Below are positions 22,092 through 32,811 of a DNA stretch of 64,000 nucleotides, piece by piece; the stretch's first letter is position 1, and the number at the start of each line of letters is the position of its first letter. Below the pieces are notes generated by a model. The model saw only the letters and a program-made list of their open reading frames with translations, had not been told where the DNA came from and did not search any database. Position numbers and translations under genes: made by a program. The stretch comes from Macrostomum hystrix (taxonomy: Eukaryota > Platyhelminthes > Macrostomidae): contig CATNEN010000039.1 of the NCBI GenBank assembly GCA_950097015.1, positions 15,780,501-15,844,500 of the forward strand, read 5' to 3'.

Positions 22092-23131
22092 GTGAATCCT
22101 TTTGGTGGCCTAATGGTTGAGCCCAGCGGCCTGGCTGAGACCGATCGTCTGCGCGACTGGTACCAGCAAGTGGGCCGTCGGCTCGCATCGTTTCGCAGCA
22201 TTGGGCCAGCTGGCGAGTTCAAAGGCGGCTCTGGTGGTGTCGACCTCAATGGAAGTGGCGGCAGCTGCGCTTTTCGCAGCCTGCGGGACATTGTCAGCGG
22301 CCAGAGCCAGCACTCGGACGGAAGAGGCGATGCGGCCTTCAACTGAGTAGTCACTGTTTGCTCGCTGGGACGTGACAATTGCGTCTACAAGGTTTGACTT
22401 CGAAGCTATGACAAAAGTGGTTATTCAGCTCAAGCTGAGTCTAAATTTAAGGTTTCAAAGTCCGCAAATCTTCAAAGTCTTCAAATCCACCATTCCGAAT
22501 GCCAGGCGTGTCCCCGGCCCGACTGCTTCAAGAAGGTCGTGGAAGCAGAAAGTGGCACTGCACCAAGTGCCAGGCTCTGCAATCCGGCTTCAAATGGCGC
22601 TTCGTCTTGAGCGTGAGGCTGGCTGATTTCTCCTGCAGCAAGTGGGCCACCTGCTTCGGGGTGAGCTCACGGGTGGCTGGTTTTCCCTTTGTCACGCAAT
22701 TCGCCAACTCGGCTGCCTCGCAGCTTTCCACACCTCTGTTTGCACCGCTCACCGTTCCAGCCGATTGTCACCGTCTCAAATGCTGCTTCCCCTTTCCCTT
22801 CAGCTCTGCAATACATTTCGCTCTTGTATTTTCGTAATTTCTCTGCATGTCTTCTGCATATTCTGCTTTTCTGCATTTCCCTACAGAGCACCTGGACCGC
22901 CTGCTCTATGGCGGTGGCGGCGGCAGCGCCAAGGAGGCCAAGGCGGTGTTCGCGGCCGCCACGTACCAGACGCTGGTGTTTTCTCTGCACGCCCGGATGG
23001 AGACGTTCAACGACGAGCTGCGCCAACGGCTGGTGGTGCAGGACGTCCGGCCGGTGAATGCGATCGACGACAGCCTGGCGCTGATTCGCCAGATTGAAGC
23101 CGCCGCTGCAAGCACGACTCGGCTGCAGTGA
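22092..23131 (+). pseudogene. RPA1: RPA1 (replication protein A 70 kDa) C-terminal exons, disrupted
   Basis: Three exons: about 22092-22391, 22506-22660 and 22889-23131. They read like the RPA1 C-terminal DNA-binding domain: GLAETDRLRDWYQQVGR, VVTVCSLGRDNCVYK joined over a 114-nt intron to ACPRPDCFKKVVEA, then KWHCTKCQ, FKWRFVLSVRLADF and KWATCFG, and finally HLDRLLYGG, METFNDELRQRLVVQDVRPV and a stop. The zinc ligands C-x4-C and C-x2-C are all present. Two lesions are seen: an in-frame TGA at about 22344-22346, where the family has a Ser-like position, and a one-base shift between VVEA and KWHC near 22550. No upstream DBD-A or DBD-B exons were found. It is either a pseudogene or a real gene with base-calling errors. 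Confidence 0.68.
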
Positions 23132-24604
23132 GATGCGCTTTGTGTGACCGCTATTTCCCAACTCTTTGCCCAGAGCTGCTCGGCATTTCGCCAAAAGCGA
23201 AGTTCCTCTGTATATAAGACTTTTTGCGTCCAGTTTGGCACAATCTGCGCAATTTCGGCTTCGCAGTTGCTTTTTGTTTCCATGTTATAACCTTTTGTTT
23301 GCATGTATTCGTCACATGCATTCTGTGTAGTTGTCCTACTCCGGTATGTCACCTCCGAAAATTATATTCTCAGGTTGATACTAGCTCCATCCACTGACTC
23401 CTTCTCCCCAACTTTTACTTCATTTGCTTCTTTCTGCGAGTCTTCTTTCAGCCCCGATTTGCTCGCGGGCTCGTTGCTCGACTCAGCTAAACAAAATAAG
23501 TAGAGAGAAACCGTTCTTAATCGCTTAACAGTACAGAGGATTGTATGTACTGCGAAGGGTGATAACAATTTGCTGTCCTCTTTGAGTCAGAAAATTTGTT
23601 TTTGCGCGTGGTTTATTGCATGCTTTTCTGCTTCCTCTCTGATTGGAGGAGACTCAGGAGAGGTGAGATAATAAGAAATAATAAACACCACATGGAGTTT
23701 GAAGGAATTAAAACACTGGGTCAGGCCATCATTGTGTGTTAATTTCCTGGCGATTGTGTGCGATATTACAATCGTTGATAGTTATGAGAGAGAAATAGCG
23801 ATCTGAGCAGCATGAAAGTCTGAAACATCTGAAAAAAAGACTTTTTTCAGAGAAAAAAGAAAAAACAGTCAGTAAAAACAATACATGCTACTCGCAAAGT
23901 AGACTGCTAGAAAAAGTTGCCAACAGAGTAAATGTACTTGCAAAATAGCCACTCAATAATTTGCCTAAATAAAAATAGTTTTCTGCCCTGGAGTACCAGT
24001 CCTGGAGCCAATTTGTGCGCGGCTTTGCGACACTGTGACATTTTTTCGACTTACGCACTTGCGCCTTGTGTACTGTGGCCTCGTGCTGCCTCGACCCAGT
24101 TTTAGTGTTTAGAAAATTTTCTGGAAACCTGATAATGTCCCAACAAACAGCAGCCAAAGTCTTCCAAATTCGTTGCATTCGGGCGCTCGACCTGAGTTGC
24201 CGATCTGCCGAGACGTGATCTCCTTACCTTCATCCGTATCACCAGACCTCCCAGCAAGCCCAAAATGGCAATTTTTCTTGCAAAAATACACAATTACGAA
24301 TACAATCTCTGCAGCTGGCCTAATTTCAGCTCGTTCCCTTTTCAACTTGCACAAAATAATGCATTTTTCTATTCTATTGCTGAGATGCATGGTTATGTGA
24401 CTAATAACGTTCATATTTTCGATCGATAGTCCTTATGCTGTCTGAGATGTCTGATCTGATATCTGAGATATGGGAGACTTCATCAGCATGAACTACTGTA
24501 GCAGCTTCACCAATATTTTTTTGTATTTTTTCAAGATCTGATCTGTATATTGCGTTAAAACTTGTCATGCCCGGATAAGATGTCTAGCTACATTTTATCG
24601 TCAG
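23132..24604. other. Intergenic, no gene supported
   Basis: Region after the RPA1 stop. No phase-consistent exons, RNA gene or array found. A poly-purine stretch at 23826-23870 is low complexity only. Confidence 0.4.
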
Positions 24605-24829
24605 GTTGAGCAGCATGCTGGCTATGCTGACTCCCAGACTGAACTACTTGATTCGACAAGTAGATCGGGGGGCTTGCAGCCTGAAGCCGGGCTGTGTGCT
24701 CCGAGTCATCGAATACAATATGACTGCCCCCGTCTTCACTATTGACGACCTGTGGGTGATCGACTGGTCCAACCTGCCCCCAAGCATCGGCCTGCTGCAG
24801 ATGCAGTGGATTCAGCCGCTGGTTTAGGG
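24605..24829 (+). CDS. Possible RPA1 N-terminal-domain exon
   Basis: Opens after acceptor TTTATCGTCAG and runs to a TAG. It reads LSSMLAMLTPRLNYLIRQVD, CSLKPGCVLRVIEYNM and VFTIDDLWVID, and matches by eye the second half of the RPA1 N-terminal OB fold (the family pattern is SSFMLATQLN followed by a basic strand and a final LEVL strand). The preceding exon was not found. No linker or DBD-A follows, so the product would end after this domain. It lies about 1.5 kb downstream of the RPA1 C-terminal exons, in the order opposite to one gene, so it would belong to a second RPA1-like copy. Confidence 0.4.
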
Positions 24830-25100
24830 GGTTCGGGCAAAGTGCAGCACGGCGTGCGTATGAAGGTAGTAAGTAGGTAGGTAGGTAGGTAAGTTGGTAG
24901 GTAGGTTTCTTGGATGGCTGGTTTTCTGGTTTTCGATTTGTGCCAGTGCCAGCACTCGCCATATTTTCTGTGATCAACTCACAATTATGCAATAACAAAG
25001 TCAATGTCTGAAACGTGTGCGCAAAGAAGGATTTACTCACCTTGCTTACGATTTGGTTCTCATCGCTCATCCCACATATGAAGACCATTGTCTTCATTAA

Positions 25101-26990
25101 CTAGTTGGGATGAGTGAGCCAGTAATGACCAAGAGGAAGCCGAGCGTAAGCGAGGCTTTCTCTTGGTCATTACGGATGCGATATCTCATCTTGATAAGAC
25201 GTAGCCAACGTGTCGGGATAGAAAAGCACGTTTTTCAACTTTTAACGATTGCCGCTTTTGCCCAGTTGAACCGATTTGGATGCGTTTTTTGCAAAACATG
25301 TAAAATACTCGGGTCTATGCACTGATGTGAAAATCGTTGCCATGGCAACGCGTTTTGGTTGCCATGGCAACCAAAAACATGATTTTTTGGACGTGACGAA
25401 AAATGGTCTTTGGCCGCTTAAGCCGGCATTTTATGGTATCGCCAAGTGGCTCTATCCAGTCGATGCGGGCTATAGAAGCCTACAATGATTTGATATGGAT
25501 TTTTTCTTGCTGACCCATCTTTTGGGTCAAAGGGTCAAAAACAGGTTTTTGAGGTTGAAAAAATGTGCATGTTTTTAAACTTTCTCACCACGAGATCGTA
25601 ACCCTAACACATAGGCCTACTTGATGGTGGAGAATTTTTTTGACCGTGTGCTTTTGTGATTGAAATAAATGTGCACTTTTAAAGTACTTTTAGTACAGGG
25701 TGCACTTTGGACGCCTCTATGACACAGACATGTGACTTGAATCGCATTTCAACACATGTCAACCAACTTTCTTGGGTGTCGCCTATACGAAAATGTTGGT
25801 TTCAGACTGATTGAATGTTGTTTACCGAAGATGTGGGTAATTAAATCCTAAAAACGTGATTTTGGTCATTTTTAGTCATTTTTCGAGGTACAAAACTGCA
25901 TGGCCAGAACGTATTTGGTGTGTGATTCGAATGCGGCTTCAGTTTTTAGAAGCGCAACAGATGTGCGCACAAAGTGTATATTTAGAATTTTTTTATCATC
26001 CACTTGTCCCGGAGGTGGATGCGAAAATCCCAAATTTTGACCCCCCGGGGAGCTAAAACATTCAAAACAGGATCAGTCATAACTTTTGATTACTGCATCC
26101 GTTGGTGTTGCGCTTACCGTTGCTGAATTGCATTTAAGACCCTCTTTCATTTGATACTAGACTCGTGTACACACATTCAGTAGTTGGCCATCTGTACTAA
26201 GATATGTACCTGTACAGGTGTACGTAAGAGAGAAAAAGTTTGCCATTTCCGCCCCTACGATAGTGCACTTTGTAGTATTGAACTGCAAATGGTGTCAATA
26301 GACGCATGTGGATGTTTGAAAGAGAATGACATGTCAACTTAAAGTCAGAGTCACATTCAAGATGCTAAAGCTTGATTTGCAGTTGGAAAACGTGTTATTT
26401 TCGTAGAAATTAACAAAAATCATGCATTTTTTCGAACCTATAAAGGTAAATTTTGTAAAAACGGTCTTGCGATTTTTTTTATGTACAGAGACGAATTGTA
26501 CCTAACACTATGCTGCATCTGATGAGCAGCTGCATTAGTGTTGAAAAATTCGATTTTTCGAAATGGAAGGCACATTGCAGCAATTTTGACACCCGGGCCT
26601 ATGCCAATTTCTCATAAGATTACTCATAAGATTTTAGTAGTGCGATTTCTCGAATCAAGTTTGGTGTCGTTGGATAGCATTTAGAGCCCTCTTCAAAAGG
26701 AAAGCATCCATGCCTGTCTGTAAAAATTGATTGAGCGACAGTACACGATGCAGTACTTTTAGGAGAAGCTGCATTTTCGAGTTTACTCAAATGAAATGTT
26801 GTTCTTTGCTCCAATGTCATTGAAAATGGTTTAAATTGATGCGTCTAGATGTTTCCAAGACAATGACATGTCACTTAAAGCTGTGCATCACATTTCAGAT
26901 GTACAGTATTGATTTTCATTTATAAAATGTGATTTTTTTTCATGCACACAAATAATGCAACCTTGAGTGAAAATTGTGCTAAAATGGATA
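25101..26990. repeat. Hairpin-headed dispersed repeat, copy B
   Basis: Starts at CTAGTTGGGATGAGTGAGCC and carries a longer hairpin at 25122-25173 (arms GTAATGACCAAGAG and CTCTTGGTCATTAC). GTTGCCATGGCAAC occurs twice, at 25336-25349 and 25358-25371. Later blocks repeat internally: the AATGACATGTCA-type motif with ATGTTTGAAAGA or ATGTTTCCAAGA occurs near 26310 and 26850. No coding capacity. The right end is not sharply defined. Confidence 0.55.
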
Positions 26991-27236
26991 AGTAATCGCA
27001 TCGCATGTATGTTAGTTTCGCATTTAAATTGTGTGCCCAGCATTGAAATGATTATGTTGCTTTAGTCTTGGAAAGTTTAATTATCTGATGAAGTATGAAT
27101 GTGAAGTAAGCAGTAATTAATGAAAGATCATCCTGTTTTTGCGATCAACTTTTTTGCATCACATGAAAATTGAAACCGAAATTTTATTAGTTGAAGGCTT
27201 GAAGGTTCACTTAAAGTACACAGGCTACAGCTCTCC

Positions 27237-28880
27237 ATGCATTTGTCAGTGTTTTTTGTGGCCTTCGCCGAGTTCTTCGCCGCCATAGTCAACGCGCCGC
27301 CACCCCCGCTGCCCAACATCCTGACGCTGCCGCCAGAGACGCCGTTGCCGTCAGAGGACAGTTTTAACGTTGCACCAGTCACCATGGCTGAAGTCTTAAT
27401 GCTCGCCCAGAAGACGCCGGGCGGCAAGGCGCTGGGTCCGGACGAGGTGCCCATCGAGGCGCTGCGCATCCACTGTGTGGCCAGTGAGGTCGCCCGTGTG
27501 ATGAACCGCGTGCTCTCCGGTGAGGTGGCACCCACTGAGTGGACCATGGCGCACATCATCGCCATTCCAAAGAAGCCGGGCACTACGCGGCTAGACGAGC
27601 ACCGAGGCATCTGCCTGCAATCCTGTGCTGCGAAGTTGTTCAACCGGATGCTGCTATCGCGGTTGCAACCCGTGCTGGATCCCTACCTGCGACCTGAGCA
27701 GAACGGGTTTCGGCCCCACCGTGGCACAGTGACGCAGATCCTAGCTCTTCGCCGAATCATCGAGGAGGCGCGCACGCGCCAGTTGGACCTGATCGTTGTC
27801 TTCATTGACTTCATGAAGGCTTTCGACTCGGTTGCGAGGGCTGCGCTCCCACATGTGCTCCGCGCGTACCATGTGCCAGAACAGCTGATCTCCGCCATCA
27901 TGGCGTTGTACTGTGCTACGAGAGCAGCTGTGATGACGCCGGACGGCCTGTCGGACCCCTTCGAGACATCCTCCGGGGTGCTCCAGGGGGACACTCTAGC
28001 GCCGTTCCTGTTCGTCCTGGTGCTTGACTGGGTGCTACGAACTGCTCTTCCTACCGACGAAGACGGCTTCCTACTGCGGCGACGCGTGGGTCGACGTCAA
28101 CCGGAGAAGCGGCTCAGCGTGCTTGGCTACGCCGATGACCTCGCCCTGCTGTCCTCGACCGTAGAGGACGCCCAGCGCCAGCTGGATAAGCTGGTTAGCG
28201 CTGCAGCGAGCGTCGGCCTGTTGGTCAACACGAAGAAGACCGTTGTGCTCTGCGTGCCGGGCGACATCGAGGCCGCAATTTTCTGCCGAAGCGCTGACGG
28301 GCAGGTAACGGAGCTTCCGCGCTGTCAACAGTTCGTCTACCTCGGCGGTCTGGTACCTGACGTCCGCGAAGATCTGAGGCGTCGCCGCCGGTACGCTTGG
28401 GCTGCCTTTCGTTCTGTGAGGGCGGTCCTGCAGTCCGAGGCCCTACCTGATCGCCAGAGGGCGGCGCTGTTCCAGGCGGTGGTCGAGACCGTCCTGTTGT
28501 ACAACGCCGAGACGTGGACGCTGACTGATTCGCTAGAACAGCAAGTCAACGCGGCGCACGCTGGCCTGCTGCGTGCCGCCTTTAAGATCAGCGACGAGCG
28601 GATCACTAACGCGGCACTCTATCGTCGCGCCGGCCTGGCCCGTCCGAGTGAACTGCTGCGACTTCGGCGACTCCAGCTTGCAGGCCACATCATCCGCGCC
28701 GAGTCCTACTGCCCGCAGCCGGTGCAGGAGGTGCTGCTGCTAACGCTGCAGGCACCCTACCGGCGCGGCCAGGCCCGAACTCGGCGTTTCGTCGACTGCC
28801 TGCTGGCCGATGCTGGCGCCCCGGACACTGCCGGCGGTGCGGCCTTTGTTCGCGCCCAGGCTCTGAAGCGTGCACTGTGA
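27237..28880 (+). mobile_element. Non-LTR retrotransposon reverse transcriptase, 547 codons open
   Basis: An intact frame from ATG to TGA. After a leader of about 60 residues come GGKALGPDEVP, IIAIPKKPG and QNGFRPHRGT, then the catalytic FIDFMKAFDS (189-198), GVLQGD (247-252) and YADDLALL (298-305). The thumb/C-terminal part has FVYLGGLV, ETVLLYNAETWTL and GLLRAAF. All three RT aspartate motifs are present. There is no endonuclease domain, so this is the 3' half of a LINE ORF2 (5' truncated) or one exon-like remnant. The C-terminal LLYNAETWTL type is common in invertebrate LINEs; I do not assign the clade. Codon use is GC-rich compared with its surroundings, which suggests a recent insertion. 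Confidence 0.85.
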
Positions 28881-29124
28881 CGCTGCCTTTTCCACCTGAC
28901 AGCGTACTTTGTTGTTGTTGTTGTTTTTGTGGGGACGAGATTTCTGACTATTGAGGTTTGAGTGTACATTAGCTGGGGCCAAGCTGTGCTGTGCCGCCCG
29001 ATCGATAAAAATCTAAGGGGAGGGGGGTTCTCTCAGCCTGAGTGTCTGTGGCTTAAATGGGGCTATAGCGGGCCAGCCCCTCCCTTTTGTTTAATGTAAA
29101 TGGCCCGGCTCAGTTTATCTTATC
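28881..29124 (+). mobile_element. 3' tail of the LINE and spacer
   Basis: After the stop: a TTGTTGTTGTTGTTTTTG microsatellite, then GC-rich sequence, ending where DIRS 3' sequence starts (GTGTTTGTGGATGGTGTAGG). No poly(A) tail or target duplication is evident. Confidence 0.4.
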
Positions 29125-29375
29125 TCTCTCGTGTTTGTGGATGGTGTAGGGACTCTAGTTGAACTTCCTCAATCTGTCTCATTGTGACTCTTTGTCGCTT
29201 ACCCTCCTTTTCTTTGTTGTCTTTGTCCCTTCCTCTTCGTTTCGCTGCTGCTTTCGCCAAGTTTGTGCCTCTTTCGTGCCTCTTTGTTCGTGCTTTGGGG
29301 GCACAAAATGACTACTTTCAGACATCAAGCCAGGTTTAACTGATCATTGTGCAGCTTGCGTGGAGTGTTAAAAAA
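29125..29375 (+). mobile_element. DIRS-like 3' end next to Ly6-like copy 4
   Basis: Almost the same as 11190-11440 and 34505-34615. It includes the last codons of the recombinase and the terminal segment CAAGCCAGGTTTAACTGATC. It sits tail to tail with Ly6-like copy 4, as at copy 2. Confidence 0.65.
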
Positions 29376-29569
29376 TAAGCACAGAAATATATAAATTTTG
29401 TTATAAAATATTACAAGCCTGGCATGCTTGAGATATGCAACGGAAATCGGTCAGTTTTTTTATTGAGAGGAGACTTTTAGCGCCTTGATTTTTACAGCAC
29501 ATTTTCAGACAGAACTTCAATACATCCAATACATCAAAACATGAAAAGAATATTCACAAGAAAAAAAAG

Positions 29570-30561
29570 TCAAAAACAAAAAGAACCGCGCCAAATAAAC
29601 AGCGCAAGCAGAATCGCTAGCAGCATCGTGCAGCCCAGCAGTACGGAAACGAGCCGCAAACTCTGGTGCCAAGCACCCGCAGCAGTCGGGGCTGCACCCG
29701 CAGCAGTCGGGGCTGCACCCGCGACAGTCCTGGCTGCACCCGCAGCAGTCATGGTTGCACCCGCAGCAGTCGTGGTTGCACCCGCAGCAGTCGTGGTTGC
29801 ACCTGCGGCAGTCCTGGCTGCACCCTCAGCAGCCGTGTTTGCAGGCGGAGGGAACATTCTTAATTTGCTACAATTAGACTTCGCTGCGTTTGGTCTACAT
29901 TCGTAGCGTTCAAACTCATGTTGGTTCTTGACCACTTGATAAAAACTGTTGATCGAGATTTCACAGCCGATAAAGGTATTAATTCGCCTAACGTTTCGCT
30001 CTTTAGAAACCATTTTAAGGCACTTTTCTGATGGAGGACAAAAAATTTCAAATGGACCTAGCACGTCTTCGCGTTGAGACTCATTGTCATTCGTCAGCAA
30101 TTTCGCGTAAAGAAGGCATGGTACCAGATCACGTTCTAGATCATTGATCAAGCTAAATACACTCGCTTTATTGCAGTTATCACCCGTACAGTCTTTGCAA
30201 TATTTTGTAGCAGGACAGGCGCCGCAATCATATTTCAGTCGCTAAAAAAGTTTCCGCATAGGGCAAAATTTATAGGGAAAACTGTTGCTTTATGATTTTG
30301 AATTGATATGCAAATTAAATTAGTTTAATTCATTTGGTCGCTCACCACTTCGTCAGTATTGGCAGTTGAACCTTCAGGTTGATAATCCACGTAACACTTG
30401 GTGTCTTTGGCAGGAGTACAATCTGTAGCAGTATCGTCATTCTTATATTTATAAAATGATACTTTTTTATTTTTCGACCAGACACATTTTATACAATCAG
30501 CCAGCTGAATGTTTTCAAGTGCAAGAAACACGCAAACAATAACCAGCTTCATAGCCGTCAT
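29570..30561 (-). CDS. Ly6/uPAR-like membrane protein, copy 4 (long repeat stalk)
   Basis: Exons 30561-30346 (72 codons) and 30241-29570 (223 codons plus stop), phase 0, 104-nt intron; product 295 residues, the longest of the four. Signal peptide MTAMKLVIVCVFLALENIQL. First domain CIKC, TDC, KCY, DCGACP, CKDCTGDNCN. Second domain VPC through CPPSEKC and IGC to YEC and SNC. Between this and the membrane span (LRLVSVLLGCTMLLAILLAL) lies an Ala/Thr/Gly stalk of nearly 60 residues, built from a coding minisatellite at about 29680-29850 with six-residue units such as GATTTA and GAAPTA. Such a stalk is a plausible O-glycosylation platform (inference). Copies 2 and 3 have only a short stalk there. 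Confidence 0.76.
29680..29850 (-). repeat. 18-bp coding minisatellite in stalk of copy 4
   Basis: About nine units of 18 bp around CCCGCAGCAGTCGTGGTTGC (plus strand), all in frame, so unit gain or loss changes only stalk length. Confidence 0.9.
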
Positions 30562-30950
30562 GATTGCCAGCTTCGATTCCGAATAGCCCAGTTAGATTTG
30601 GTCGATTAGCTGGCAGGTGGCAGTTGAACTGCAGTCAACTCTTGATCCGATTTGCAACGGCTGAGTAGAATCGGTCAGAATGCTTAGTCGAGTGTTGTCA
30701 GTTGTTGGATTTGATTCTTCGTTTCGGGCCGCTGCCATGGATGAATGAATAGAATGAATAGAATATCATTCATTCATGGCCGCTGCCCCTTCAAGATGCT
30801 GCAGAAAATGCAGGTGCGAGCCGGCTCGGTCTATGGCAGCGCTGGCTGACACAGGGGTGCCCGCCTTTTGTCTATGGCAAATTTCAGCTCTACTTTGCTT
30901 TTTTCATGCATGACTTTTCTGAGATGAATTTTTGTGTTGTACTATTAGAA
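30562..30950 (-). repeat. Shared 5' flank of Ly6-like cassette, copy 4
   Basis: Matches the flanks of copies 1 and 2 but is cut at about 30950, where a 17-bp array begins. It carries a 41-bp palindromic insertion at 30737-30777 (see findings). Confidence 0.8.
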
Positions 30951-30952
30951 AT

Positions 30953-31160
30953 CTTCTTGGGTGTCTAACAGTCTTGGGTGTCTAACAGTCTTGGGTGTCT
31001 AACAGTCTTGGGTGTCTAACAGTCTTGGGTGTCTAACAGTCTTGGGTGTCTAACAGTCTTGGGTGTCTAACAGTCTTGGGTGTCTAACAGTCTTGGGTGT
31101 CTAACAGTCTTGGGTGTCTAACAGTCTTGAGTGTCTAGCAGTTTTGTGTGTCTAACAGCC
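30953..31160. repeat. 17-bp tandem array
   Basis: About 12 copies of CTTGGGTGTCTAACAGT, the last two diverged. It begins exactly where homology between the copy 4 flank and the other Ly6 flanks ends. Confidence 0.96.
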
Positions 31161-31182
31161 AATAATTTAGTCTAGACTTGTA

Positions 31183-31581
31183 TTAAGTACACATGCATAG
31201 CACATAGCACCTACGCTGCTCTATAGCATCTGCTATGTGAATCATGCGTTTGGTAAATATTATTAAAAGCCCAAAGCAGGTCAGCATTTCGTTCGACACC
31301 TGTATAGTTTTTAGAATTGGATGGTTTGCATGACCAAGTGCTGCTCCAAGTGCTGTGAGTAGGGAAGATCCTTTTGTCAGAAAATGTTGTTTGACAAATG
31401 TATTTATCAATTGCTGGTTTATTAAGACGGAATAAAAAATACTACAATCTATCTCTCCCTTGATTAGGGCGTCAATGTCAGGCTTATAATCCGGATTGTT
31501 CGTTTCTACAGTTTCCAAATCAGGCTCACACACTCCATCTTCGAAGGCGAAACTATCGGAGGCGCAATCCCTTCCTTCCAC
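31183..31581 (-). other. Open frame of unknown origin, possible exon
   Basis: A 132-codon frame that stays open further upstream to about 31615 (TRGKVVEGRDCASDSFAFED, ETVETNNPDYKPDIDALIKG). Composition is protein-like, but there is no start ATG and only a weak acceptor (TTTCTAG). No family recognised. It could be a terminal exon or a transposon remnant. Confidence 0.22.
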
Positions 31582-31619
31582 GACTTTACCACGTGTTCTA
31601 GAAACGGCTATTAAATTCC

Positions 31620-32811
31620 GTCATTCCAACTTGTGAGGCCACTTAAGCGAAACTGGTGCACACGGACATAGCCTTGCGAAACTTCTGCATTTCTGATTAA
31701 ATAGGCCTCTGCTTACGGACCTCTGAACGAACTGCTCCACTACTTTCAGCAGATGATGCAGAGCCTGCTATGGTGAGCTAGTATTGTTTTAACCACCTTT
31801 GTGATATTAAAGTTTCGTGTAAAGTGAAAGCTGCGCTTGCTCCCTATTTCAAAGAATGTGCCTGCACGGTAACAAAGTAGTCCGGAAGTCGCTGCACTGA
31901 CAGGATTGAGCTGTAACGAATAGCTCTCCTTCGGGTGAATAGGCAACAGTGCCAATAACGACTGTAGATGTCCTGCTGCTTTCCTGCTTTTGAACAATCG
32001 AGAATGCGAATGGCATTTGATAGCGGTAGTTGCTTTGGTTTGCATGGGTGCTTGCGTCTGTGCAAACCGGCTTTAGTGATCAGCCCGCCCCCTTGCTGTC
32101 TCTGTGCATCTGTGTGGGGTGGGGCCGTCCCCCACCCCCGCCGCCTGCTAGCCTTTTTAGGTGAGCCTCTCACCACGTTTTCGGATTCAATTTGCGCGCA
32201 GCTCTCCGCTTGAGTTTTTTTCTCAATTCAATTTCTGCTTTTAACTCAAATACAAATATTACCTTTTTCAATTCTTTGTAACCCGTTAAAAATACAAAGC
32301 TTGGAGGTCGCTTTTTCGCTGTGCGCCTCCCGCGCGTTGCTCGCCTTGCTCGCCAATTGTCCCGTTGTGTCTCTTTGTGTCTGGCTGGTCACTAAACGAA
32401 TGCAGGTAGCTTGTCCGCTAATGTGGCGCAGTCATCTGCCTGTTCTGTGCGTCGTATGATCGATGGTCTAGCTCTTAGTCGGTAGCACGGAGCACGAGCA
32501 GCAAATCTGAGACAAAGGATGTTATCTCGGAATTTCTACCAGCAAAAGCTTTCACTCGCTTGTGAAAACTCTCTAGTCGGATCAGCTCCAACTTCTAGCA
32601 CCAGCAGCGCTTCTGCTCGAGCGTCCTGAGGCAGCTTCCTTTGTTTTCTCGTATGTCGAATCGCCTCTGGCACAATGATTATGCTCGTTTGACACCGAGA
32701 GGACGACGACCTTTTCACCTTCCTTGTCAGCAATTATTGACAATCTCAAAAGGACAGTTCTGCCGTTGAGATACGCATGTAATGATGGTTAAAGATCGAT
32801 ATTGACAGCAT
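31620..32811. other. Intergenic, no supported gene
   Basis: A few short frames on either strand lack splice, start or family support; no array or RNA gene seen. Confidence 0.4.

Noticed and set aside
22098-22120. tRNA/SINE box A (GGCCTAATGGTTGAGC)
   Set aside because: It lies in the RPA1-like coding exon and has no box B downstream; probably chance.
24588-25097. 169-codon minus-strand frame
   Set aside because: It overlaps the better supported plus-strand RPA1 N-like exon. A short piece (25097-25041) does end in a good donor GTGAGT and could be a real small exon, but nothing else supports it.
27128-27643. 171-codon minus-strand frame
   Set aside because: Antisense shadow of the GC-rich LINE RT.
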